Assembly (NCBI GenBank): GCA_045126475.1
Contig: JBGVOL010000094.1
Location: 1 to 25,275 of the forward strand
Reading direction: 5' to 3'
DNA length: 25,275 bases
Source of the DNA: SVEL01 sp045126475
Lineage (GTDB): Bacteria; Bacillota; Clostridia; Lachnospirales; Lachnospiraceae
A program made the translations under genes and the position numbers. The notes beneath the pieces were generated by a model. That model did not search any database and was not told the origin of the DNA. It saw only the letters and a list, made by a program, of their open reading frames with translations. Shown here piece after piece: positions 13,995 to 21,492 of this stretch (its first letter is position 1; each line of letters opens with the position of its first letter).

Positions 13995-16112
13995 TTACTT
14001 TGCTCTTGCAGCAACAACCTTGTCCTGAACGTTCTTTGGAGCTGTTTCATATTTTTCGAAGAACATAGAGTAGTTACCACGACCCTGTGTATCTGAACGA
14101 AGAACTGTAGCATATCCAAACATTTCAGCAAGTGGAACATAAGCCTTAACGAGCTTACCGCCACCGATGTCATCCATACTTTCGATACGTCCACGACGAG
14201 AGTTAAGACCGCCGATAACGTTACCCATGTATTCTTCCGGCATTGTTACTTCAACCTTCATAATAGGCTCAAGAATAACCGGAGCAGCCTTCTGCATTGC
14301 TTCCTTGAATGCCATAGAACCGGCGATATGGAATGCCATTTCTGATGAATCGACTTCATGGTATGATCCATCAAATACTGTAGCATGTACACCTACAACC
14401 GGGAATCCGGCAAGGATACCTGACTGTGTAGCTTCTTCAATACCTGCACCAACTGCCGGGATGTATTCCTTAGGAATAGCACCACCAACAACTGTTGATT
14501 CAAATTTGAATAACTCATCACCATTTGCATCCATTGGCTCAAAGTGTACTTTACAGTGACCGTACTGACCACGACCACCTGACTGCTTAGCATATTTGCT
14601 ATCTACGTCAACAGCCTTTGTAATAGCTTCTCTGTATGCAACCTGTGGAGCACCTACGTTAGCCTCAACCTTGAATTCACGGAGAAGTCTGTCAACGATA
14701 ATATCAAGATGAAGCTCACCCATACCGGCGATAATTGTCTGACCTGTCTCCTGATCTGTATGAGCTCTGAATGTAGGATCTTCTTCAGCAAGCTTTGCTA
14801 AAGCTTCACCCATCTTACCCTGAGCATCCTTTGTCTTTGGCTCGATAGCAAGCTCGATAACCGGCTCTGGGAATTCCATTGACTCTAAGATAACCGGATG
14901 CTGCTCATCACAGATTGTATCACCTGTTACTGTAACCTTAAGACCTACTGCAGCAGCGATATCTCCTGAGTAAACCTTTTCGATTTCTGTTCTGTTGTTA
15001 GCATGCATCTGAAGGATACGGCCAACTCTTTCTTTCTTACCCTTTGTTGAGTTAAGTACATATGAACCTGCGTTTAATGTACCTGAATATACTCTGAAGA
15101 ATGCTAACTTACCAACGAATGGGTCTGTCATAATCTTGAATGCTAAGGCAGCGAATGGAGCATCATCAGAAGATGGTACTGATACTTCATTTCCATCCAA
15201 ATCCTGTCCCTGAATATCAGGAACGTCTGTAGGAGCCGGCATGAATTCAAGAACTGCATCAAGAAGCTTCTGAACGCCCTTGTTCTTGTAAGCTGTACCG
15301 CAAAGACATGGAATAGCATCGCCGGCAATAGTACCTTTTCTTAAAGCACCCTTAAGCTCTGCAATTGTAAGTTCTTCACCTTCAAGATACTTCTCCATGA
15401 TTTCCTCGTCTAATTCAGCACACTGCTCAACGAGTTTCTCATGATATTCCTCAGCCTGATCCTTAAGATCAGCCGGAATCTCTCCGATTGTTATGTCATC
15501 ACCTTTATCATTGTTAAAGATGTATGCCTGCATCTCAAATAAGTCTATGATACCCTTGAATGAATCTTCCTTACCGATTGGAATCTGAATAAGGACTGGG
15601 TTCTTAGAAAGCTTTGTAATAAGCTGGTTGCATGATCCGAAGAAATCTGCGCCCATCTTATCCATCTTATTCATGAAAGCCATACGTGGAACGCCATACT
15701 TATCAGCCTGACGCCATACGTTTTCTGACTGTGGTTCAACACCGTTCTGAGCATCGAATACACCAACAGCACCATCAAGTACTCTGAGGGAACGCTCAAC
15801 TTCTACCGTGAAGTCTACGTGACCCGGTGTATCAATGATATTGATACGATGTTCCGGAGCTCCAGCTTTCTTCTTACCATTTTCTTCAAGTGTCCAATGA
15901 CAAGTAGTAGCAGCTGAAGTAATTGTGATACCTCTTTCCTGTTCCTGGGCCATCCAGTCCATTGTGGCAGTACCTTCATGTGTATCACCAATTTTATGAT
16001 TAACACCAGTATAGTATAAGATACGCTCTGTCAATGTTGTTTTACCAGCATCAATATGAGCCATAATACCAATATTTCTGGTTCTCTCTAATGGATATTC
16101 TCTTCCAGCCAT
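13995..16112 (-). CDS. fusA: Elongation factor G
   Basis: EF-G (705 residues) drives translocation and, with RRF, ribosome recycling. The G1 loop AHIDAGKT (18-25), RGITITSAATTCHW, DTPGHVDFT and NKMD give the GTPase; later GRGQYGHCKVHFEP and MGELHLDIIVDRL belong to domains III-IV, and PEEYMGNVIGGLNSRRGRIE to domain V. Length and order are those of canonical bacterial EF-G rather than the paralogue EF-G2 or a TetM-type protection protein. AAGGAG precedes the ATG, and the gap to rpsG is 50 nt. Confidence 0.98.
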   Translation of the reverse strand: MAGREYPLERTRNIGIMAHIDAGKTTLTERILYYTGVNHKIGDTHEGTATMDWMAQEQERGITITSAATTCHWTLEENGKKKAGAPEHRINIIDTPGHVDFTVEVERSLRVLDGAVGVFDAQNGVEPQSENVWRQADKYGVPRMAFMNKMDKMGADFFGSCNQLITKLSKNPVLIQIPIGKEDSFKGIIDLFEMQAYIFNNDKGDDITIGEIPADLKDQAEEYHEKLVEQCAELDEEIMEKYLEGEELTIAELKGALRKGTIAGDAIPCLCGTAYKNKGVQKLLDAVLEFMPAPTDVPDIQGQDLDGNEVSVPSSDDAPFAALAFKIMTDPFVGKLAFFRVYSGTLNAGSYVLNSTKGKKERVGRILQMHANNRTEIEKVYSGDIAAAVGLKVTVTGDTICDEQHPVILESMEFPEPVIELAIEPKTKDAQGKMGEALAKLAEEDPTFRAHTDQETGQTIIAGMGELHLDIIVDRLLREFKVEANVGAPQVAYREAITKAVDVDSKYAKQSGGRGQYGHCKVHFEPMDANGDELFKFESTVVGGAIPKEYIPAVGAGIEEATQSGILAGFPVVGVHATVFDGSYHEVDSSEMAFHIAGSMAFKEAMQKAAPVILEPIMKVEVTMPEEYMGNVIGGLNSRRGRIESMDDIGGGKLVKAYVPLAEMFGYATVLRSDTQGRGNYSMFFEKYETAPKNVQDKVVAARAK

Positions 16113-16162
16113 GGTTTATTCTCCTTCTATTTTTTTAAGCACTCAGCAATCTAACTAAATAA

Positions 16163-16633
16163 TTAGAATCTGTAGTGAGCAAATGCCTTGTTAGCCTCTG
16201 CCATCTTGTGCATGTCTTCTTTTCTCTTAACAGATGCACCTGTATTGTTTGAAGCATCAAGAATTTCGCCTGCTAACTTGTCTTCCATTGTCTTCTCGCC
16301 TCTCTTGCGTGAAAACATTGTCATCCAACGAAGAGCTAAAGCCTGTCTTCTCTCAGGTCTAACCTCGATAGGTACCTGGTATGTTGCACCACCGATACGT
16401 CTAGCCTTAACTTCGAGCTGTGGCATGATGTTGTTCATAGCCTCTTCGAAAACCTCTAATGCCGGCTTGCCGCTCTTTTCTTCAACCTTACTGAATGCTC
16501 CATAAACGATTTTCTGAGCTACACCTCTCTTACCATCTAACATAATGTTGTTGATAAGCTTTGTAACTACCTTATTGTTGTATAATGGATCTGCTAATAC
16601 TTCTCTTTTCTGAGTATGTCCTTTACGTGGCAC
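16163..16633 (-). CDS. rpsG: 30S ribosomal protein S7 (uS7), GTG start
   Basis: S7 (156 residues) nucleates assembly of the 30S head and contacts E-site tRNA. PRKGHTQKREVLADPLYNNK, GGATYQVPIEVRPERRQALA and the C-terminal MHKMAEANKAFAHYRF are typical. The start is GTG (16633-16631) with AAGGAGG 8 nt upstream. In E. coli, S7 represses its own operon by binding the rpsL-rpsG gap; here that gap is 165 nt and contains a hairpin, so similar control is possible but unproven. Confidence 0.98.
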   Translation of the reverse strand: MPRKGHTQKREVLADPLYNNKVVTKLINNIMLDGKRGVAQKIVYGAFSKVEEKSGKPALEVFEEAMNNIMPQLEVKARRIGGATYQVPIEVRPERRQALALRWMTMFSRKRGEKTMEDKLAGEILDASNNTGASVKRKEDMHKMAEANKAFAHYRF

Positions 16634-16798
16634 GGTTCTTCCCTCCTTAATAATTTATTGTGCTTCGGCGGTTTCCCGCTTCAGCTATTAGATCAACGGT
16701 ACTCACTTTAGATTGTGTTCGCGCACGGTTAAAACTGTTCTATCATCAAAACATATTTCTAATCCGGCACATTTCATTCAACCTATATTACTATTGCT
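16634..16798 (-). promoter_or_regulatory. rpsL-rpsG intercistronic region with GAAA-capped hairpin
   Basis: There is no gene in these 165 nt. On the minus strand GCGG/CCGC closes a GAAA tetraloop (16668-16679), with GCT/AGC (16662-16664, 16683-16685) outside a symmetric purine-rich internal loop, ending about 25 nt before the rpsG Shine-Dalgarno. A weak TTGAAT with AAATAT 17 nt away lies upstream but is not a convincing promoter. Confidence 0.4.
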
Positions 16799-17218
16799 CT
16801 ATTTAGCGTCCTTTGGTCTCTTAGCGCCGTATTTAGAACGAGCCTGACGTCTCTTTGCAACACCTGCTGTATCAAGTGTTCCTCTGATAATGTGGTATCT
16901 TGTACCTGGAAGGTCTTTTACTCTTCCTCCTCTGATAAGAACAACGCTATGCTCCTGAAGGTTGTGACCTTCTCCCGGGATGTAGCTTGTTACTTCGATA
17001 CCGTTAGAAAGACGTACTCTGGCGATCTTTCTAAGAGCTGAGTTAGGCTTCTTAGGTGTAGCTGTCTTAACAGCTGTACATACACCTCTCTTCTGAGGAG
17101 CTGCAACGTCAACAGCTTCCTTTCTTAAAGAGTTGTAGCTCTTTAAAAGTGCTGGTGCAGTAGACTTCTTTACAGATGTCTGTCTTCCCTTTCTTACTAA
17201 CTGGTTAAATGTAGGCAT
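16799..17218 (-). CDS. rpsL: 30S ribosomal protein S12 (uS12)
   Basis: S12 (139 residues) lines the decoding centre. It has the longer Gram-positive N-terminal form (MPTFNQLVRKGRQTSVKKST), the TPKKPNSALRK loop with Lys56 (equivalent to E. coli Lys43) and GGRVKDLPGTRYH with the second Lys of the streptomycin site. Both are wild type, so no S12-based streptomycin resistance is expected. The Asp after that Lys is the beta-methylthiolation site in other bacteria. AGGAGG precedes the ATG. It leads the str operon, with a consensus promoter at 17303-17331. Confidence 0.98.
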   Translation of the reverse strand: MPTFNQLVRKGRQTSVKKSTAPALLKSYNSLRKEAVDVAAPQKRGVCTAVKTATPKKPNSALRKIARVRLSNGIEVTSYIPGEGHNLQEHSVVLIRGGRVKDLPGTRYHIIRGTLDTAGVAKRRQARSKYGAKRPKDAK

Positions 17219-17263
17219 TTCTTTTTCACCTCCTGATTAGAAATAAGTTAATAGTTATTTTAA

Positions 17264-17296
17264 GCGTACAAAAAGAACATGCTTCTTTTCGCACGC
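17264..17296 (-). promoter_or_regulatory. 14-bp hairpin at the 5' end of the str mRNA
   Basis: On the minus strand bases 17296-17283 pair fully with 17277-17264 (14 pairs including two G-U) around a 5-nt GCATG loop. The stem begins almost exactly at the start site predicted from the promoter. Such a 5'-terminal stem could protect the mRNA from 5'-end-dependent decay. Confidence 0.6.
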
Positions 17297-17302
17297 CTTA
17301 CC

Positions 17303-17331
17303 ATTATACGCAGAGCCTATTGCATTGTCAA
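17303..17331 (-). promoter_or_regulatory. Full-consensus sigma-A promoter of the str operon
   Basis: TTGACA (17331-17326), a 17-nt spacer and TATAAT (17308-17303): every consensus base is present, the best promoter in the window. The -35 box begins 10 bp after the YitT stop codon, with no terminator between, so YitT transcripts run into it. Confidence 0.92.
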
Positions 17332-17340
17332 GAAATTTTT

Positions 17341-18216
17341 TTACATTCTGTCTTCAAGAGGTGATTTATATCCTTCACCTACTATTTCATTGGCAGATGT
17401 GATGATAATAAATGCATTTAAATCAACTTCCTTAATAATATCCTCCGCTTTCGGAAGCATTTGCTTTTTAAGTGCACACATTACTATCTTCTTATCTGAT
17501 GAGGTATAGGCACCAATTCCGTGTACATATGTTACACCACTGTCAAGCTCTGTCATAAATCTCTCAGCAATCTCCGCCTCCTTATCGCTTATGACAAACA
17601 ATAATTTCGCCCCCTCACCTCCATAGAGAACAATATCAAATACCTTTCCCGTGATAAACACGCATAAGCCTGCATATGCAGCAATTTCTATATCGTGGAA
17701 AGCAAACGCAGATGATATTACTATGAGAGTATCTACCATTATAAATAATCTTCCTGTCTCTATATGAGGAAACTTTAATTTCAACAGTCTTGCCACTATA
17801 TCAGTTCCGCCTGTTGTGGCTCCCACCTTAAATATCATTCCGAGACTCAGTCCGCTTAACACACCGCCGATTACCGAACAGATTAAAAGGTCATTGCTTA
17901 CAGGACCAAAAGGTGCTGCCAAATCAATAAATATGGACCCCAAAACAGTTGCCGCTATTGTGGAAACAAGAAATTTAATACCGAACTTCCACACACCTAT
18001 AAGCATGAGAGGTATATTTATTATAAATACCATTGTACCTGTAGAAAAATTGGTATAATGATTGATGATAATCGCAATACCTGTAACTCCTCCCGGTGCC
18101 AGCCTGTTAGGATCAAGGAAAAGGCTTATGGCAAGTGCGTAAAGCACCGACCCTGCAACTATCATAAAATATTTGTATATAAATTTTCCAACCGGTGATT
18201 TAATTCTGGTTATCAT
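17341..18216 (-). CDS. YitT family membrane protein with C-terminal DUF2179
   Basis: A 291-residue protein with about six hydrophobic segments in residues 15-205, beginning with a basic cytoplasmic end (MITRIKSPVGKFIYKYFMIV). It contains the family features NRLAPGGVTGIAIIINHYTN and FKVGATTGGTDIVARLLKLK. Residues ~212-285 (KLLFVISDKEAEIAERFM to AFIIITSANEIVGEGY) match the soluble DUF2179 domain usually fused to it. Transport function is presumed for the family, but the substrate is unknown. AAAGGA lies 8 nt before the ATG. It is 40 nt after the phospholipase-like gene and is the last gene before the str promoter. Confidence 0.92.
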   Translation of the reverse strand: MITRIKSPVGKFIYKYFMIVAGSVLYALAISLFLDPNRLAPGGVTGIAIIINHYTNFSTGTMVFIINIPLMLIGVWKFGIKFLVSTIAATVLGSIFIDLAAPFGPVSNDLLICSVIGGVLSGLSLGMIFKVGATTGGTDIVARLLKLKFPHIETGRLFIMVDTLIVISSAFAFHDIEIAAYAGLCVFITGKVFDIVLYGGEGAKLLFVISDKEAEIAERFMTELDSGVTYVHGIGAYTSSDKKIVMCALKKQMLPKAEDIIKEVDLNAFIIITSANEIVGEGYKSPLEDRM

Positions 18217-18256
18217 TACATTTTTCCTTTCTGAACTTTTTTTGCAGACAATGTTT

Positions 18257-19213
18257 TCAAGACGGTATCCTGCAGTTTAATCCGCTGTGATATGATTTGC
18301 TGCCGATAAAGGCTATAAGTGATTTATATGCAGAACGGCTGTTTACATCAGGGTCCAGATAATTGTCCAAAAGAAACATGGTGAGGGCAAATCTCTTCTG
18401 TGCCTTATTTAGCATATCCGGAACCGAATCTGTAGATGACCTTGCCGTATCCCACGGGTTACGCCACCTTTTGTGTGCATGGTTTAGAGGGTCTTCGTTT
18501 CTTATATCGTTGCCGTCAGGTATAAAAGGTGCAAGATAACGCTTATTGCCAAGCATGTCCGATGCCCTTCCGATTATTCTTGTAACTTTTTCAGACGCAA
18601 TCCTTATTATTTTCTGCTCCTTCTGCAGTGAATATATTGCCATTTTTATACCGGGACGTGTTATTCTTGAATCATGATACGTGCTGCGGATAGCGAAAAA
18701 CAGCATATCGCATATGACAGCCATCTCCATGCTGTTTAAATCAAACGAACTGTTTTTCATGAATTCGTACGGAGTCGTCTTCTTATATGAAGCAAGAAGC
18801 GATATATCCATATCCGACTCAAATCTGAAATGCTTCTCAAGATAATTTCTATCCTTGTGGAGATAATCCGTCATCCAGTATACATACGGATGACAGATGC
18901 AATCCAATGTATAATGGGAAAGAAATCCGCAGAGGTATGAAACAGCAATATCCTTTGCCGCTCCCCTGTGTATATCTATATAAGTAATCATATTCTTGAA
19001 AAACAAATCCGTTTTTGCTGTATGCATAAGAGAGCCTATATTTTTTCTGGCCGCAACGACTTCTGTTGCATAATAAAAGAAAATATCCGGTCCCAGCAGC
19101 CCCAGAGTATAAGTTCCGCGGTATGAGTTTATACATTTTTTAGTTATTGTTCCATCAGTCATTTTTCTGTACGAATGTACTCCAAACAGATAATGTGTAT
19201 CATAACCCGGCAT
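18257..19213 (-). CDS. Zinc-dependent phospholipase C family protein
   Basis: A 318-residue protein. MPGYDTHYLFGVHSY, LGLLGPDIFFYY, SLMHTAK and CGFLSHYTLDCICHPYVYW supply the His/Asp set (His7, His13, Asp43, His64, His100, Asp104, His108) of the Zn_dep_PLPC family, the fold of clostridial alpha-toxin and bacterial PC-PLC. Unlike those secreted enzymes, no signal peptide is seen, so it is probably cytoplasmic and not a toxin; such forms are common in Firmicutes and their substrate is unknown. AGAAGGAGG precedes the ATG. It lies 20 nt after the upstream membrane-anchored gene and is presumably cotranscribed with it. Confidence 0.8.
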   Translation of the reverse strand: MPGYDTHYLFGVHSYRKMTDGTITKKCINSYRGTYTLGLLGPDIFFYYATEVVAARKNIGSLMHTAKTDLFFKNMITYIDIHRGAAKDIAVSYLCGFLSHYTLDCICHPYVYWMTDYLHKDRNYLEKHFRFESDMDISLLASYKKTTPYEFMKNSSFDLNSMEMAVICDMLFFAIRSTYHDSRITRPGIKMAIYSLQKEQKIIRIASEKVTRIIGRASDMLGNKRYLAPFIPDGNDIRNEDPLNHAHKRWRNPWDTARSSTDSVPDMLNKAQKRFALTMFLLDNYLDPDVNSRSAYKSLIAFIGSKSYHSGLNCRIPS

Positions 19214-19233
19214 ATTTATTCCTCCTTCTGCCT

Positions 19234-19917
19234 TTATTCTATCGATAAATTACCAAATTCAACCTTGTCCCACAGTTCTTCATTTACTGACACATTATAA
19301 GCTGACCGTAACTCGTTGTAGTAACTTCCCTCAAGCTCCAATTCATCCTTATCATAACCGTTTTCCGAAAGACTGTTTGCATATTTTGAAGCAATAAAAA
19401 GTTTTGTCTCAATACCATACAGTACCTCGTATGTAAAATCTGAAAGATCCATCTGACGGCCGGTAAGATTTTTCATGATGGCGTATGCATTTTCTGATGC
19501 CAGCTTCTTCTCCTCTTCAGTAAGTTCCATACCGTTTTTTAATGCTTCAATGTAGTATATATTATCTCTCACACACGAATCCATAGCCAGATCTTTTGCG
19601 TAATCTCTCATAGTATATGTTGTTTCTACCTTAAGATTCCAGAACTTTGCAGGACTTTTGCTGTTGTACTGGTATGCCATATCATTAATATTACCCTCAA
19701 CATTGATAATATAATACGCCATTTCCTGCATATCTATACTTACTGTGTCCGATTCCGATGCCGAACTGCTTATGGAAACCACCCGCTCATCCAGATGTCT
19801 GCTGTATTTGAAATCATCACTTTTATTGTTAACATATATAATCATAAAAAGTACAACACAAACCATTATGCACAAAACACATATTGCCGTAATCTTATTA
19901 CCTCTTTTTGTTGTCAT
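19234..19917 (-). CDS. Membrane-anchored extracytoplasmic protein, SurA/PrsA N-domain-like
   Basis: A 227-residue protein with a basic N-terminus and one hydrophobic helix (about 9-28) lacking a lipobox, so a signal anchor with the rest outside. The outer part is helical: TMRDYAKDLAMDSCVRDNIY, then EALKNGMELTEEEKKLASEN, recalling the helical N-domain of SurA/PrsA/trigger-factor-type chaperones. No parvulin PPIase domain follows; the chain ends in an acidic stretch. It could be a chaperone fragment or an unrelated helical protein; the match is by eye only. GGAGG precedes the ATG and a promoter lies at 19960-19988. It heads the unit with the phospholipase-like and YitT genes. Confidence 0.65.
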   Translation of the reverse strand: MTTKRGNKITAICVLCIMVCVVLFMIIYVNNKSDDFKYSRHLDERVVSISSSASESDTVSIDMQEMAYYIINVEGNINDMAYQYNSKSPAKFWNLKVETTYTMRDYAKDLAMDSCVRDNIYYIEALKNGMELTEEEKKLASENAYAIMKNLTGRQMDLSDFTYEVLYGIETKLFIASKYANSLSENGYDKDELELEGSYYNELRSAYNVSVNEELWDKVEFGNLSIE

Positions 19918-19959
19918 TTCTACACCTCCGACAAATTTATGCCACTATAAAACAGAACT

Positions 19960-19988
19960 ATTATACAATGTCTTTCCCTCAAGTACAA
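19960..19988 (-). promoter_or_regulatory. Sigma-A promoter of the SurA-like / PLC-like / YitT unit
   Basis: TTGTAC (19988-19983), a 17-nt spacer and TATAAT (19965-19960). The predicted start near 19953 gives a 36-nt leader. It is divergent from the promoter at 20011-20039, with 22 bp between the -35 boxes. Confidence 0.78.
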
Positions 19989-20010
19989 GAATCTCAATTA
20001 CATTTTCCCC

Positions 20011-20039
20011 TTGAATTTATTGCTGATATCCTATATAAT
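20011..20039 (+). promoter_or_regulatory. Sigma-A promoter of the degenerate HD-GYP gene
   Basis: TTGAAT (20011-20016), a 17-nt spacer and TATAAT (20034-20039). The predicted start near 20046 lies before the ATG at 20085 and excludes the longer reading frame that opens at 19908. Confidence 0.82.
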
Positions 20040-20084
20040 CGTTTTAGATATTTCGTGGACTATTTTGATAAAGGGGATTTGATT

Positions 20085-21167
20085 ATGCGATTTGTTAAGA
20101 CAAATGAGATTAAAATTGGACATCGTATCGCAAAACCGATTTATAATAATGACGGTGTTCTTCTCTATGGTCGCGGAACAACTGTAAATGACACTGTAAT
20201 GAACCATATAAACAGTCTCGACGCATATGGTTTCTATGTACTTGATGCCGCTGAACCGCTTCCTCATATGACAGATGATGAGTTGGAGTTTGAGCGTTTT
20301 CAGACGGTTTCATGCCACACACTGCAATGTGAATTGACGAACATTGTCAATGGCGATGATTCGCAAAACCTGAAAAATCTCGCAGACACAATCGTCAATC
20401 TTTATGGTAATCTCACATCAAAGATTACATTCATACAAAGCATACGCGGTCCTAAAGACAACGTTTACAAGCACTGTCTCAATGTGGCGATGCTCTGTGC
20501 AATGATTTCCAACAAGCTGGGAATCGACAAAAAAGAACAGAATTATCTGGTACAGTCGGCATTCTATCATGATATAGGCAAGCTGATTGCACCACAGGAT
20601 ATAATAAATAAACCGGACAAACTTACACCTGAAGAATTGTCCGTTATTCGTGATTCGGAGCTTAAAGGTTTTGAGCTTATACGAAACAACTACAAATTAT
20701 CTTCCGGAATTAAGCGATACATATCACAGCTTCGTATTGAACTTATGAACAAAATTCCGGGCTGTGTAAAGCAGCAGCAGAATCTTTTACTTGGTACGAA
20801 GATTATTCAGACTGCAGATATGTACGATTTACTTACTGCCATGCGTGTGTACAAGGAACCGACATCGGAGTTTGCAGCAGTAACTTTCCTTCTTGACAAG
20901 TACGACCAGTTTGAAGAGAAGATTGTAAATGCACTTATTGACAGCATAAACATACTTCCACCGGGATGCTGTGTTGAGCTGACAAACGGCGAGAAGGGGC
21001 TTGTCCTCTCAGAGAGCCCGTATTATCCTCTCCGTCCGACTATCCTCGGTTTTAAAACAAACACGGTCTATGACTTGAGTCACCGTAAAACATACGAAAC
21101 AGTCAAAATCAAAAACATCATGAAGACCATGGACAACCGTTTCGAAATGAGCCGCCCGGAAAACTAA
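20085..21167 (+). CDS. Degenerate HD-GYP domain protein
   Basis: A 360-residue cytoplasmic protein in three parts: an N-terminal module (residues 5-60, IKIGHRIAKPIYNNDGVLLY) common in clostridial HD-GYP proteins, an HD-GYP-like domain (~95-300) and a C-terminal beta segment (PPGCCVELTNGEKGLVLSES). His130, His162-Asp163 (YHDIGKLIAP) and Asp245 (TADMYDLLTAMRVYKEP) remain. The mid-domain His of the HPxxG motif is replaced (RDSELKGFELI), and the HHE...GYP stretch is replaced by LRIELMNKIPG. It is therefore unlikely to be a standard c-di-GMP hydrolase; a binding, regulatory or altered phosphohydrolase role is inference. AAGGGGA lies 8 nt before the ATG. The stop codon touches the giant inverted repeat. 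Confidence 0.85.
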   Translation: MRFVKTNEIKIGHRIAKPIYNNDGVLLYGRGTTVNDTVMNHINSLDAYGFYVLDAAEPLPHMTDDELEFERFQTVSCHTLQCELTNIVNGDDSQNLKNLADTIVNLYGNLTSKITFIQSIRGPKDNVYKHCLNVAMLCAMISNKLGIDKKEQNYLVQSAFYHDIGKLIAPQDIINKPDKLTPEELSVIRDSELKGFELIRNNYKLSSGIKRYISQLRIELMNKIPGCVKQQQNLLLGTKIIQTADMYDLLTAMRVYKEPTSEFAAVTFLLDKYDQFEEKIVNALIDSINILPPGCCVELTNGEKGLVLSESPYYPLRPTILGFKTNTVYDLSHRKTYETVKIKNIMKTMDNRFEMSRPEN

Positions 21168-21490
21168 AAACTGCTGCAGGTTTGTGTCTTTCATATGTTC
21201 GAGCAATTCGAAGAGCGTATTCGTCAGGAAGCAGACATACATTGAAAAGATTTTTTAAATTTTCTTAGCAGGTGCATAAGCAATAATGTAAGCCGCGAAA
21301 ACTATGTTTGAGCACCGTTCTGTACGTTTTTTAATAACAGAACGGTGCGAGTTTAGTTTTCGCGGCTTTTATATCAACTATTGCGTTGCACCTGCTTAGA
21401 AAATCAAAAATCTTTGAACGTATGTCTGCTCCTGATGAACACGCTCTTCGAATTGTCGACCTGATGAAAGACACAAACCTGCGGCAGTTT
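21168..21490. repeat. Giant imperfect inverted repeat filling a convergent intergenic region
   Basis: Two arms (21168-21323 and 21337-21490) are complementary over their whole length around a 13-nt AT-rich loop. Clear paired blocks, outside to inside: 21168-21194/21464-21490 (27 pairs, one G-U on the plus strand), 21204-21218/21441-21455 (15), 21231-21240/21420-21429 (10), 21267-21276/21387-21396 (10), 21290-21304/21354-21368 (15) and 21312-21323/21337-21348 (12, perfect). Between blocks are bulges and small internal loops. It starts at the base after the HD-GYP stop and ends two bases before the FNT stop codon. T-rich sequence follows on both strands, so it may end both transcripts, but that needs only the inner part. 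No open frame, transposase or known family was recognised. Confidence 0.93.
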
Positions 21491-21492
21491 GC

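Noticed and set aside
16740..16798. Possible internal promoter (TTGAAT with AAATAT) before rpsG
   Set aside because: The -10 box is poor and the genes are normally cotranscribed.
19908..20084. N-terminal extension of the degenerate HD-GYP gene
   Set aside because: It would span both divergent promoters and overlap the opposite gene's start; the ATG at 20085 has a proper Shine-Dalgarno and starts at the conserved N-terminal module.
21009..21242. Minus-strand ORF of 77 codons overlapping the HD-GYP 3' end and the left arm of the inverted repeat
   Set aside because: No good Shine-Dalgarno, overlaps a real gene antisense, and its start lies in the repeat arm; no recognisable protein.
21168..21490. 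Insertion sequence remnant explaining the inverted repeat
   Set aside because: No transposase fragment, no target-site duplication at the ends, and the arms fill the whole element; a MITE remains possible and is kept as an option in the finding.
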